Part shown: positions 1 to 7,055 of the stretch, piece by piece
Layout: the number at the start of each line of letters is the position of its first letter
Position numbering within the stretch: the first letter of the stretch is position 1
NCBI RefSeq assembly: GCF_900078315.1
Contig: NZ_FKBS01000012.1
Coordinates: forward strand, 165,460 to 229,459
Source: Bordetella ansorpii
GTDB taxonomy: Bacteria > Pseudomonadota > Gammaproteobacteria > Burkholderiales > Burkholderiaceae_B
Length of the DNA stretch: 64,000 nucleotides
Direction of reading: 5' to 3'
Translations under genes and position numbers: made by a program
The notes under the pieces: model-generated
Seen by the model: the letters and a program-made list of their open reading frames with translations, nothing else
The model's database searches: none
What the model was told of the DNA's origin: nothing

Positions 1-2
1 CG

Positions 3-503
3 TACTACCTGGCACAAACCGTCATGGTGCAGGAGCAGGCCCTGAAGGCGGCGCAGCAGCGCATCGCCCAACTCGAGGCCGGCCAACAAGGCCAGGGCGC
101 CGAGTCGGGCCGCGGCTTCGCGCCGCCGGGCGGCTCTCAGGGCTTTGGCCGCAATGTCGGTGCGCTGGGCGAGCGTGGCGGCGCCACGCCGGGCATGGGC
201 TTCGGCGCCGCGCCAGGCGCCGCGGCGCCGGCTGCTCCGGCCAGCGGCCTGTCGGCGGGCTTCGGCCGCAGCGCCGGTGGCGGCGGCGGTTTCCTGGCGG
301 GCGCCATGCAGACGGCCGTGGGCGTGGCTGGCGGCATGATGCTGGGCAGCTTGCTGGGCGGCATGTTCGGCGGCAACGAGGCCCATGCCGCGCAAGCGCC
401 GGCCGAACCCGCGCCCGACGCCGCTGCCGATGAGGCCGCCAACGACCAATCGGGTCATGACGACGGCGGCTTCGACGACGGCGGCGGTTTCGACGACATC
501 TGA
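3..503 (+). CDS. DUF2076 family protein, 3' part only
   Basis: The reading frame is open to the left edge of the window, so the start lies outside it. The first visible residues (YYLAQTVMVQEQALKAAQQR) match the conserved end of the DUF2076 N-terminal domain, with a short charged helix that looks like coiled coil. A Gly/Ala/Pro-rich linker follows, then a glycine-rich hydrophobic stretch at about window positions 280-380, which resembles a membrane-associating helix, then an Asp/Gly-rich tail ending GGGFDDI. The biochemical role of the family is not established; some members carry the name periplasmic ligand-binding sensor protein. The low-complexity tail is typical of this family. I am confident of the family and not of any function. 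Confidence 0.85.
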   Translation, partial: YYLAQTVMVQEQALKAAQQRIAQLEAGQQGQGAESGRGFAPPGGSQGFGRNVGALGERGGATPGMGFGAAPGAAAPAAPASGLSAGFGRSAGGGGGFLAGAMQTAVGVAGGMMLGSLLGGMFGGNEAHAAQAPAEPAPDAAADEAANDQSGHDDGGFDDGGGFDDI

Positions 504-620
504 TTTCGCGGGTGCGCTTTGGCAGGAAACTGTCCGGCGTGCCCGTGTCTTGCGGCCGGCCGCCGTGGCGCAGGCCGGTCGATCCATCTCACAAGCACAA
601 GATATTCCGGGAGGTAAGAC

Positions 621-1337
621 GTGCTCGAGTTTCTCCAGACCCTGAGCTGGGCAGCGGTATTCCAGATCATTCTCATCGACATCCTGCTGGGCGGGGACAA
701 CGCGGTGGTCATCGCGCTGGCCTGCCGCAACCTCCAGCCCAAGCAGCGCATGCAGGGCATTCTGTGGGGCACGGCCGGCGCCATCGGCCTGCGCGTGGTG
801 CTCATCGCCTTCGCACTGACGCTGCTGACCATCCCCTACCTGAAGGTCGTGGGCGCGCTGCTGTTGCTGTGGGTGGGCGTGAAACTGCTGATTCCCGAGG
901 ACGAGAACCATGAGGTCAAGGGCGGGGCTTCGATCTGGGGCGCGGTCAAGACCATCATCGTGGCCGACTTCGTCATGAGCCTGGACAACGTCATCGCCAT
1001 CGCCGGCGCCGCGCAGGGCGCGGACCCGGATCACCAGATCGGCCTGGTGATCTTCGGCCTGGTCATCAGCGTGCCCATCATCATCTGGGGCAGCACGCTG
1101 GTCCTGAAGCTGATCGACCGCTATCCGCTGGTGATCACCTTCGGTGCCGCGCTGCTGGGCTGGATCGCCGGCGGCATGCTGGTCACCGATGTGGTCGTGG
1201 TCCAGCACTTCGGCGAAGTGTCGGGCGTCGCGAAGATCGCCGCTGAAGTCATCGGCGCGCTGCTGGTGGTGGGCCTGGGCCGTTTCTTCGCCAGCCGCAA
1301 GAAGTCGGTGGCCGTCGAGGCCCCCAGGTCGGCTTGA
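621..1337 (+). CDS. TerC/YjbE-family integral membrane protein
   Basis: A 238-residue membrane protein with about seven hydrophobic helices. It carries the two family signatures with conserved acidic residues in membrane helices, GGDNAVVIAL near residue 24 and SLDNVIAIAG near residue 119. The family is linked to metal-ion (notably manganese) export and tellurite resistance; the substrate here is inferred from the family only. The start is GTG at 621, preceded by GGGAGG eight to ten bases upstream. A strong hairpin terminator follows the gene. I saw no yybP-ykoY manganese riboswitch in the 117-base leader, although such leaders often precede terC genes. Confidence 0.9.
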   Translation: MLEFLQTLSWAAVFQIILIDILLGGDNAVVIALACRNLQPKQRMQGILWGTAGAIGLRVVLIAFALTLLTIPYLKVVGALLLLWVGVKLLIPEDENHEVKGGASIWGAVKTIIVADFVMSLDNVIAIAGAAQGADPDHQIGLVIFGLVISVPIIIWGSTLVLKLIDRYPLVITFGAALLGWIAGGMLVTDVVVVQHFGEVSGVAKIAAEVIGALLVVGLGRFFASRKKSVAVEAPRSA

Positions 1338-1406
1338 TGCCGAGGGCCGGCGGCGCTCGCCGCCGGCACGCCTGAGCACGTCGCGGGGCCGCTGGGCCCC
1401 GATATA

Positions 1407-1443
1407 CGGGCGGTTCGTCTTTGGGCGAACCGCCCGTTTCGTT
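1407..1443 (+). terminator. Rho-independent terminator after the terC-like gene
   Basis: A perfect 11-bp stem (CGGGCGGTTCG, 1407-1417, pairing with 1426-1436) with an 8-base loop, followed by a short T-rich tail. It lies 70 bases after the TerC stop codon and separates that gene from the next. Confidence 0.85.
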
Positions 1444-1572
1444 ATCGGGCGAAGATCGCCCATGCACCGGGCGGCATTCTGAAGGCCATTATTTGCATGC
1501 GCCGGTAAATTCCTCAGGAATCCGGCGCCGCAGCCTGCGGGCCTCCCGGTTTTCCCGGGGAAAAGCCCTCGT

Positions 1573-1588
1573 GGGCACAGGACTTGCG
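1573..1588 (+). promoter_or_regulatory. Sigma-54 (-24/-12) promoter for the small exported protein
   Basis: GGCACAGGACTTGC, with GG at 1574-1575 and GC at 1586-1587, separated by exactly the 10 bases required by sigma-54. Transcription would start near 1599, leaving a leader of about 30 bases before the ATG at 1628. A palindrome, ATTCCTCAGGAAT at 1509-1521, lies upstream where an activator could bind. Confidence 0.7.
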
Positions 1589-1627
1589 AATACGGGTGTT
1601 CCGTTAAATCTCCCAAGGAGCCTGCTC

Positions 1628-2050
1628 ATGAGATCCCGGAAATATCTGAATGAGGTCCTCGCTGCTGCCATGGTCGCTGGCGGCCTGATGATGGGCGGCG
1701 CCGCCGTCGCGCAGACCTCCTCGACGCAACCCACTGCCAGTCCGCCATTCTCGCCGTCCATGACGCCGAACGATTCGACGGCCACGCAGCCGGGCACCCC
1801 ACCCGCGCCGGGCCGCCAACCGGCAGCCCCGACCGACGCGCCGGCCGGCGGCCCGCCCACGCAGGGCCAGAGCAGCACGGGCACGTGGTCGTCCAGCAAT
1901 AACGCCCACATGACCGGCCAGGGCACGCCCACCAGCGGCACGACGATGGCCCCGCGTCACCGCGAAATCAACGACAATCTGCCGACTCGCCAGAATAACC
2001 AGGGTGGCTCGCCTCCCGCGGGCTATCCGAATACCGGCGGTTCGAAGTAA
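1628..2050 (+). CDS. Small exported Pro/Thr/Ser/Gly-rich protein of unknown function
   Basis: A 140-residue protein. It has a signal peptide (a basic start MRSRK, a hydrophobic core rich in Ala/Gly/Met, then AAVAQ with likely cleavage after AVA around residue 29). The rest is low-complexity sequence rich in Pro, Thr, Ser, Gly and Asn, probably disordered in the periplasm or envelope. The frame is open further upstream, but ATG 1628 has AAGGAG eight bases before it and begins the signal peptide, so it is the better start. A sigma-54 promoter lies 40 bases upstream. I recognise no domain. It belongs to the set of small hydrophilic proteins behind sigma-54 promoters in this window. Confidence 0.75.
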   Translation: MRSRKYLNEVLAAAMVAGGLMMGGAAVAQTSSTQPTASPPFSPSMTPNDSTATQPGTPPAPGRQPAAPTDAPAGGPPTQGQSSTGTWSSSNNAHMTGQGTPTSGTTMAPRHREINDNLPTRQNNQGGSPPAGYPNTGGSK

Positions 2051-2093
2051 CGCCCCGGTGGGCGCTGGCGGATGCCCTCCGCCACGCCATGAG

Positions 2094-2125
2094 AATGGCG
2101 CTCCTTGCGGGGCGCCATTGTCGTT
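2094..2125. terminator. Possible bidirectional terminator between convergent genes
   Basis: An 8-bp stem AATGGCGC (2094-2101) pairs with GCGCCATT (2112-2119), followed by GTCGTTT on the plus side. It sits between the end of the small exported protein (plus) and the end of rpoN (minus), so it could serve both. Confidence 0.5.
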
Positions 2126-2134
2126 TCCGGCGGC

Positions 2135-3607
2135 TCAACTCTGGCGCCGCATCTCCGCTGGGGGCACCTTCATCTGGATGCGGTACTTGGACACGGTGCG
2201 GCGCGCCACCACCACGCCGTTGCTGGCCAGGCGCTGCGCCAGCACCACGTCCGACAGCGGCGTGCGGGGGTCTTCCTCGTCGATGTATTCCTTGATCAGC
2301 GCGCGCACGGCGGCCGCCGAACACGACCCTCCGGTATCGGTGCTCAGTTCGCGCGAGAAGAAATGGCGGAATTCGAAGAGCCCCCGGGGGGTGATCATGT
2401 ACTTGTTGGCCGTGGCGCGCGAGACGGTGGATTCGTGCATTTCCAGTTCGTCAGCCACGTCGCGCAGCATCAAGGGGCGCAGGGCCACGTCGCCGTATTC
2501 GAAGAAGGTCTGCTGGCGGCGCACGATGGCCTCGGCCACGCGGCGGATGGTGATGTAGCGCTGCTCCACGTTGCGGACCAGCCAGCGCGCTTCCTGCAAT
2601 TCCTGTGCCATGGGGCTGCGTTCGTCCATGCGGGCGCGGTGGAACAGATCGGCATAGGTGCGGTTCAGGCGGGCCTGGGGCATCGAATGGCGGTTTGCCA
2701 CGACCTGCCAGCGCGCTCGCACCTTGGTGACGATCACGTCGGGCACCACGTAGTTGGGGGCGTCGGAGGCATATTGGCGGCCTGGCTTCGGATCCAGGCT
2801 GCGCACCAGCTCGCAGGCGCATTGCACCGTGCCGGTATCCACGCCCAGCACGCGCTGCAGGCCGGCGATGTCGTTGCGAGCCAGGCGGTCGAGGTTGCCG
2901 CGCACGATGCCTAAGGCGGCATCGCGCAGTTCGTCCGGCACGTCATCGCGCGCATACAGCTGCAGCGACAGGCACTCGGTCAGGTCGCGCGCGCCCAGGC
3001 CCGGCACGTCCAGTTGCTGCACCAACTTCAGGGCGGCGGCCCATTCGGTGGCGTCGGGCGCGGGATCGAATGCGGCGGAGCCGGCCAGTTCTTCCATGCT
3101 GGTGTGCAGATAACCGTCTTCGTCCAGCGCGTCGACGATGAACTCGGCCAGCAGGCGATCGCGCACCGTCAGGGGATAGCTGCCCAGTTCGCCGGACAGG
3201 CGCTGGCGCAGCGACACGGGCGCGGCGATCCATTGGCTGAGGTCGGTCGCCGGGCCGCCATCGTTGCGGACGTGAGTGGGATAGTCACCGGAATAGGCCG
3301 GACCCTCGGCCTGGGGCAGGGGGGCGTCGGAGAAGTCGGCTTGCGGCTCGGGCGTTGCCGCCTCGGCGGCAGACGCCCCGGAGCCGTCTTCCGCGGCGGC
3401 CTTCTCCTGGCCATTTTGCGCGGAGGCGGCGCCATTGCCATGCTCGGCATCCTCGCCGTCTTCCAGGAAGGGATTGGTTGCCAGTGCGTCCTGCACGGCG
3501 GTGGTGAACTCTAGCGCGGACATCTGCAGCAGCCGGATGGACTGCTGCAGGCGCGGGGCCAGCAGGGTCTGCTGGCGCATGCGAAGTTCTTGTGCTGCAT
3601 GTGCCAC
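2135..3607 (-). CDS. rpoN: RNA polymerase sigma-54 factor (RpoN), likely accessory copy
   Basis: A 490-residue sigma-54 factor, which directs RNA polymerase to -24/-12 promoters and needs an ATP-driven activator to open DNA. The N-terminal region I is Gln/Leu-rich (LRMRQQTLLAPRLQQSIRLL) and contacts activators. A long acidic linker follows (about residues 50-130), then the core-binding domain. The HTH lies around MHESTVSRATANKYM, and the C-terminal RpoN box reads ARRTVSKYRI; the textbook box is ARRTVAKYRE, so two positions differ. The start is GTG with GGAG nine bases upstream. The gene follows an activator gene by 45 bases on the same strand. It is not flanked by lptB or hpf, the usual neighbours of the housekeeping rpoN, so it is probably a second, specialised copy. 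Confidence 0.95.
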   Translation of the reverse strand: MAHAAQELRMRQQTLLAPRLQQSIRLLQMSALEFTTAVQDALATNPFLEDGEDAEHGNGAASAQNGQEKAAAEDGSGASAAEAATPEPQADFSDAPLPQAEGPAYSGDYPTHVRNDGGPATDLSQWIAAPVSLRQRLSGELGSYPLTVRDRLLAEFIVDALDEDGYLHTSMEELAGSAAFDPAPDATEWAAALKLVQQLDVPGLGARDLTECLSLQLYARDDVPDELRDAALGIVRGNLDRLARNDIAGLQRVLGVDTGTVQCACELVRSLDPKPGRQYASDAPNYVVPDVIVTKVRARWQVVANRHSMPQARLNRTYADLFHRARMDERSPMAQELQEARWLVRNVEQRYITIRRVAEAIVRRQQTFFEYGDVALRPLMLRDVADELEMHESTVSRATANKYMITPRGLFEFRHFFSRELSTDTGGSCSAAAVRALIKEYIDEEDPRTPLSDVVLAQRLASNGVVVARRTVSKYRIQMKVPPAEMRRQS

Positions 3608-3652
3608 GGGTATCTCCTCGCATTACGGCAACGGGCGCGGAAAGGGTTTTCT

Positions 3653-4636
3653 TCAGGCCACGCCCTGAACATCCAGCCCATAGGCGTTCAGTCGGTTGTA
3701 GAGGGTCTTCAGGCTGATGCCCAGCGTGGCGGCCGTGCGCCGCTTGTCTCCGTGGTGCAGGGTCAGCGTCGCGCAGATCAGTTCGCGCTGCGCCTCGTTC
3801 AGGGGCGTGCCGACCGCGAAGGCGAGCGAATCGGAGCCGCGATCGAGGGCCGGTGCACGTACCGACGCGACGAGTTCATAGTGCAGCACGTCGTCGCACA
3901 TCAGGTAGGCCCGTTGCACAACGTTGCGAAGTTCGCGGACGTTACCCGGCCAGTCGTAGGCGTCCATGCTGTCCAGCAGGCGCCTGCCCAGCTTCTTGCT
4001 AGAGTCGTAGCGGCGGTTCAGGTCGTCCAGCATCTGCTGGGCGAGGTAGGCGATATCCTCGCGCCGTTCGCGTAGCGGCGGCACGCGCATGGGAATCACC
4101 AGCAGGCGGTGCAACAGATCTTCGCGCAGGCGTCCCTGGGCCACGGCTTGCTGCGGATCGCGGTTGGTGGCCGAGATGATGCGTACGTTGGTGCGCAGCA
4201 CGTCGGTGCCGCCCACGCGGCGATAGGTGCCGGTCTCGAGCACGCGCAGGAAGTGCGCCTGCATGTCGATGGGCATCTCGGTCAGTTCGTCCAGGAACAG
4301 CGTGCCGCCGCTGGCGTGCTCGAAATAGCCGGGTGTGCGGGCCAGGGCGCCGGTGAAGCTGCCTTTCTCGTGGCCGAACAGTTCCGCGTGGGCCAGGCTG
4401 GAACTGACCGCGCCGCAATTCAATGCAATATAGGGACCTTCGCGGCGGTCGCTGGCGGCGTGGATGCGTTGGGCGATCATGTCCTTGCCCGTGCCGCTTT
4501 CGCCGACAAGGAAGACGCTGGCGTCGGTAGGCGCGGCGCGCGTCACCAGGGCCTGCAGATCGCGCATGGCCGGGCTGCGGCCCAGGGCGACGGCGTCGGG
4601 GGCAGTATCCTGGCGGGGTGGGGTATCTTTCAGCAT
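3653..4636 (-). CDS. Sigma-54 activator (AAA+ and Fis-type HTH) without receiver domain
   Basis: A bacterial enhancer-binding protein of about 327 residues. Only some 20 residues precede the AAA+ domain, which has Walker A GESGTGKD, the sigma-54 contact loop GSFTGA (a variant of GAFTGA), Walker B GGTLFLDE and the arginine region. The C-terminal Fis-type HTH includes RTAATLGISLKTLYNRL. With no sensory domain it is built like PspF or HrpS and would be controlled by its level or by a partner protein. The frame is open to 4678; I prefer the ATG at 4636 because the protein then starts near the AAA+ domain, but the ribosome site is weak. It probably forms one transcript with rpoN and is divergent from the second activator. 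Confidence 0.9.
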   Translation of the reverse strand: MLKDTPPRQDTAPDAVALGRSPAMRDLQALVTRAAPTDASVFLVGESGTGKDMIAQRIHAASDRREGPYIALNCGAVSSSLAHAELFGHEKGSFTGALARTPGYFEHASGGTLFLDELTEMPIDMQAHFLRVLETGTYRRVGGTDVLRTNVRIISATNRDPQQAVAQGRLREDLLHRLLVIPMRVPPLRERREDIAYLAQQMLDDLNRRYDSSKKLGRRLLDSMDAYDWPGNVRELRNVVQRAYLMCDDVLHYELVASVRAPALDRGSDSLAFAVGTPLNEAQRELICATLTLHHGDKRRTAATLGISLKTLYNRLNAYGLDVQGVA

Positions 4637-4927
4637 GCGGCACATCCTAGTGGGCAGCGGGTTGCAGTCCTTCAGCAAATCTTAGGCCCAGGTGCGCGCG
4701 TACCTGAGACCAAATGCAAGTAAGCGAAAACATTCGTCCCTTGTCTCGATTCCTTACGTACGAAAAGGGATTGCCGTTGTACGCTGAAAGTCCGACATGC
4801 GGGGCTGGCGCGAGGCCGGCCGTTCCAACGCTTTTTTCGCTCCGGATTTCGCTGATCGTCCATCGCATGGACACAGCCGGGTCCGTCACCGCAACACCTA
4901 ATCAGGCTCAAGCGTTACGGAGTATCA

Positions 4928-6319
4928 ATGCCTCATCTGTTGATCGTCGACGATGATGAAGATGTACGGGATGTCCTGTCGGAGATCGCCCGGGAAAGCG
5001 GCTACTCGGTAGCCGGCGCCGCCTCGTTGAAAGAAGCGTACCTGCAATTCGAGCGCCATCTGCCCGACCTGGTCCTGACCGACGTGCGCCTGCCCGGCGC
5101 CAGCGGCATGGACATCTTCGAGAAGATTTCCGGCGCCAGCGTGCCCGTGGTCGTCATCACCGGCTACGGCAGCCTGGACAACGCTGTCGAGGCGTTGCGC
5201 TGCGGCGCCACCGATTACCTGGTCAAGCCGGTATCGATGGAACGCCTTCAGCAGATTCTGGATCGCGTGGCCAGCCAGGCCGGCGAGAGTTCGTCCACCT
5301 GGGGCGCTCAGGAGCCCGGCCGGCTGGGTCCGTTGGTGGGGGCTTCGCCGCAGATGGAGCAGCTCTACCAGCAGTTGCGCCGTGTGTCGCCGACCGACGT
5401 CACCACGATGCTGGTCGGCGAAAGCGGCACTGGCAAGGAACTGGCGGCGCAGGCGGTGCACGCGCTCAGCCCGCGCCGCAAGGAAGCCTTCGTGGCCGTG
5501 AACTGCGGCGCGATATCGCCCAACCTGATCGAAAGCGAACTGTTCGGCCACGAGCGGGGCAGCTTCACCGGCGCCGAGCGCCAGCACAAGGGCTACTTCG
5601 AACGGGCGGACCGCGGCACGCTGTTCCTGGATGAAGTCACCGAGATGCCGCTGGACCTTCAGGTCAAGCTGCTGCGCGTGCTGGAGACGGGCCGCTTCAT
5701 GCGGGTCGGCACCAACAAGGACATCGCCTGCGACGTGCGGGTGGTGGCGGCCACCAACCGCGATCCGGAGCAGGCCGTGCGCGATGGCCGCCTGCGCCAG
5801 GATCTGTATTACCGGCTCAGCGTATTCCCCATCGATCTGCCGCCGCTGCGCGACCGCGGCGATGACGTGCTGCTGCTGGCCGACCGCTTCCTGGATGCGC
5901 AGAATGCCGAGCACAACACGTCCAAGCGATTCTCCGAGGCGGCCAGGCAGGCCATCGCGTCGTACGCCTGGCCGGGCAACGTGCGCGAACTGAAAAACTT
6001 CGTGCGACGCGCCTACATCATGGCCGACGGCGCCGAGCTGCAGGCCGATACCTTGATGCCGCAGGTGTCTCCCGGCGCGGGCCGGGACCAGGCCTCGGGC
6101 CGGATCACCGTGCCGGTGGGCGTGACGCTGGCCGAGGCGGATCGCCGCCTGATCCTGGCCACGCTGGAGCGCTGCGGCGGGGTCAAGAAGCTGGCGGCCG
6201 AGGTGTTGGGCATCAGCGCCAAGACGCTCTACAACCGGCTCGAGGAGTATGAGTCGTCGGGCGATGCCACGGATGACGACAAGGATGCGTCCGACGCGGC
6301 CGGGAAGGAACGCGGCTGA
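4928..6319 (+). CDS. NtrC-family sigma-54 response regulator
   Basis: A 463-residue regulator with three domains. The receiver (residues 1-115) has acidic residues in VDDDED, phospho-acceptor Asp in LVLTDVRLPG and Lys in YLVKPV. The AAA+ domain (about 140-375) has GESGTGKE, GSFTGA and GTLFLDEV. The C-terminal Fis-type HTH ends LGISAKTLYNRLEEY, followed by an acidic tail. The start ATG has ACGGAG before it. No partner histidine kinase lies next to it. It is divergent from the rpoN-activator operon and closely resembles the other activator in its HTH, suggesting overlapping or coordinated target recognition. It is the likeliest signal-responsive switch for the sigma-54 promoters in this window (inference). 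Confidence 0.93.
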   Translation: MPHLLIVDDDEDVRDVLSEIARESGYSVAGAASLKEAYLQFERHLPDLVLTDVRLPGASGMDIFEKISGASVPVVVITGYGSLDNAVEALRCGATDYLVKPVSMERLQQILDRVASQAGESSSTWGAQEPGRLGPLVGASPQMEQLYQQLRRVSPTDVTTMLVGESGTGKELAAQAVHALSPRRKEAFVAVNCGAISPNLIESELFGHERGSFTGAERQHKGYFERADRGTLFLDEVTEMPLDLQVKLLRVLETGRFMRVGTNKDIACDVRVVAATNRDPEQAVRDGRLRQDLYYRLSVFPIDLPPLRDRGDDVLLLADRFLDAQNAEHNTSKRFSEAARQAIASYAWPGNVRELKNFVRRAYIMADGAELQADTLMPQVSPGAGRDQASGRITVPVGVTLAEADRRLILATLERCGGVKKLAAEVLGISAKTLYNRLEEYESSGDATDDDKDASDAAGKERG

Positions 6320-6341
6320 GGTTTCATGGGGTTGACCGGAA

Positions 6342-6376
6342 GGGCGGCGGGCCGGTGTGGGGCCGCCGCCCTTTGT
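6342..6376 (+). terminator. Rho-independent terminator after the NtrC-family gene
   Basis: GGGCGGCGG (6342-6350) pairs with CCGCCGCCC (6363-6371), followed by TTT. It lies 22 bases after the regulator stop codon and just before the end of the convergent Tai4-like gene. Confidence 0.75.
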
Positions 6377-6380
6377 CACG

Positions 6381-6758
6381 TCAACGGTGCGGTCGAACGA
6401 CCTTGGCGAGCGCCGGATCGTCCAGCACGTCCAGGCACTGCATCACGTTGAGCGATTCGCCGTCCTTGCCCCGATAGGGTTTGGCCAAGTGGGCTTGGAC
6501 CACCTTGATGATGTCGCCATAGACATCTTCCTGGGACGTTCCCATTTGTACGTAGCCGCCGGATGCGCGGCGTGCATCGGCCGCCATGAGGGTATCGGGG
6601 AAGGCGCGCACCAGGCACTGGGCGACGGCGAATTTTTCCAATCGTTGCGCTTCGGTGACTTGCGGTGCGGCCTGCATAGGCGCGGCCTGCGTGCCGGTGG
6701 CCGCGCACGTCATCAGCGGCCAGGCCAAGGCGCCGGCGGCAATCCAACGCGGACTCAT
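6381..6758 (-). CDS. Orphan Tai4-family type VI amidase immunity protein
   Basis: A 125-residue exported protein with an N-terminal signal peptide (MSPRWIAAGALAWPLMTCAA), then a small helical domain with two conserved cysteines (VAQCLVR and MQCLDVL). Its pattern matches the Tai4-family protein at 48350-48772, including a mid-domain GGYVQMG/AYLEFG-type segment and the closing CLDVL/CIDLF motif. Tai4 proteins sit in the periplasm and block Tae4 amidases. No intact effector is present here: only a C-terminal Tae4 remnant lies directly upstream, ending one base before this ATG. It may protect against Tae4 delivered by other strains (inference). Confidence 0.75.
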   Translation of the reverse strand: MSPRWIAAGALAWPLMTCAATGTQAAPMQAAPQVTEAQRLEKFAVAQCLVRAFPDTLMAADARRASGGYVQMGTSQEDVYGDIIKVVQAHLAKPYRGKDGESLNVMQCLDVLDDPALAKVVRPHR

Positions 6759-6759
6759 T

Positions 6760-6840
6760 TCAGCTTCCAGAGGGTGGCGCGGTGGCCTCGGTGAAATAGC
6801 ACGAGTCCGAGCACGAGGTGCCGTTCCATAACGCTCCCGT
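6760..6840 (-). pseudogene. C-terminal remnant of a Tae4 amidase gene
   Basis: The last 26 codons before the stop read ALWNGTSCSDSCYF followed by a short unrelated tail. The complete Tae4 at 48769-49266 has TLWNGTSCSDTCHF at the same place near its C-terminus, and the two DNAs share a run of about 21 identical bases here. Nothing recognisable from the rest of Tae4 (catalytic Cys, catalytic His) lies upstream; instead there is the promoter of the divergent TPP-enzyme gene. The stop is one base from the Tai4 start, as expected for an effector-immunity pair. This is a deletion remnant that left the immunity gene alone. Confidence 0.75.
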
Positions 6841-6901
6841 GTTGAAAAAACGTGCGGCCAAGATAACGAGTTCCCGGCGGATTTCCTCTAACCGGAAAAG
6901 C

Positions 6902-6930
6902 GGCGTTACGCAGATTTTCCTGGCGTTACG
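6902..6930 (+). repeat. Direct repeat GGCGTTACG, 20-base period
   Basis: Two identical 9-base copies at 6902-6910 and 6922-6930 lie on the same face of the helix, about 30 to 60 bases upstream of the sigma-54 promoter at 6962. They could be an activator binding site. I did not find the same pair in front of the other sigma-54 promoters. Confidence 0.4.
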
Positions 6931-6961
6931 TGGGCCGACGGCGCCGACCGGCCCCACTCAC

Positions 6962-6977
6962 CGGCATGGTCTTTGCT
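6962..6977 (+). promoter_or_regulatory. Sigma-54 promoter for the TPP-enzyme gene
   Basis: GGCATGGTCTTTGC, with GG at 6963-6964 and GC at 6975-6976 separated by 10 bases. Predicted transcription start is near 6988, about 70 bases before the ATG at 7056. Confidence 0.7.
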
Positions 6978-7055
6978 GAGGTTTCGGATCGCACCCGATG
7001 TACATGTCCGTGGCTTGGCGGTCATGGCGACGGGCGCGTTTTCCTGGAGTACCGC

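Noticed and set aside
504-620. Possible manganese riboswitch before the terC-like gene
   Set aside because: The leader is short and lacks the conserved yybP-ykoY loop sequences.
4651-4666. Sigma-54-like sequence TGGGCAGCGGGTTGCA on the plus strand
   Set aside because: Spacing is right but the -24 part is poor and it lies over 260 bases from the 4928 start, inside the 5' end of the opposite gene.
4806-4820. GG-N10-GC sequence TGGCGCGAGGCCGGC upstream of the NtrC-type gene
   Set aside because: The -12 element is CGGC instead of TTGC; such matches are expected by chance in GC-rich DNA.
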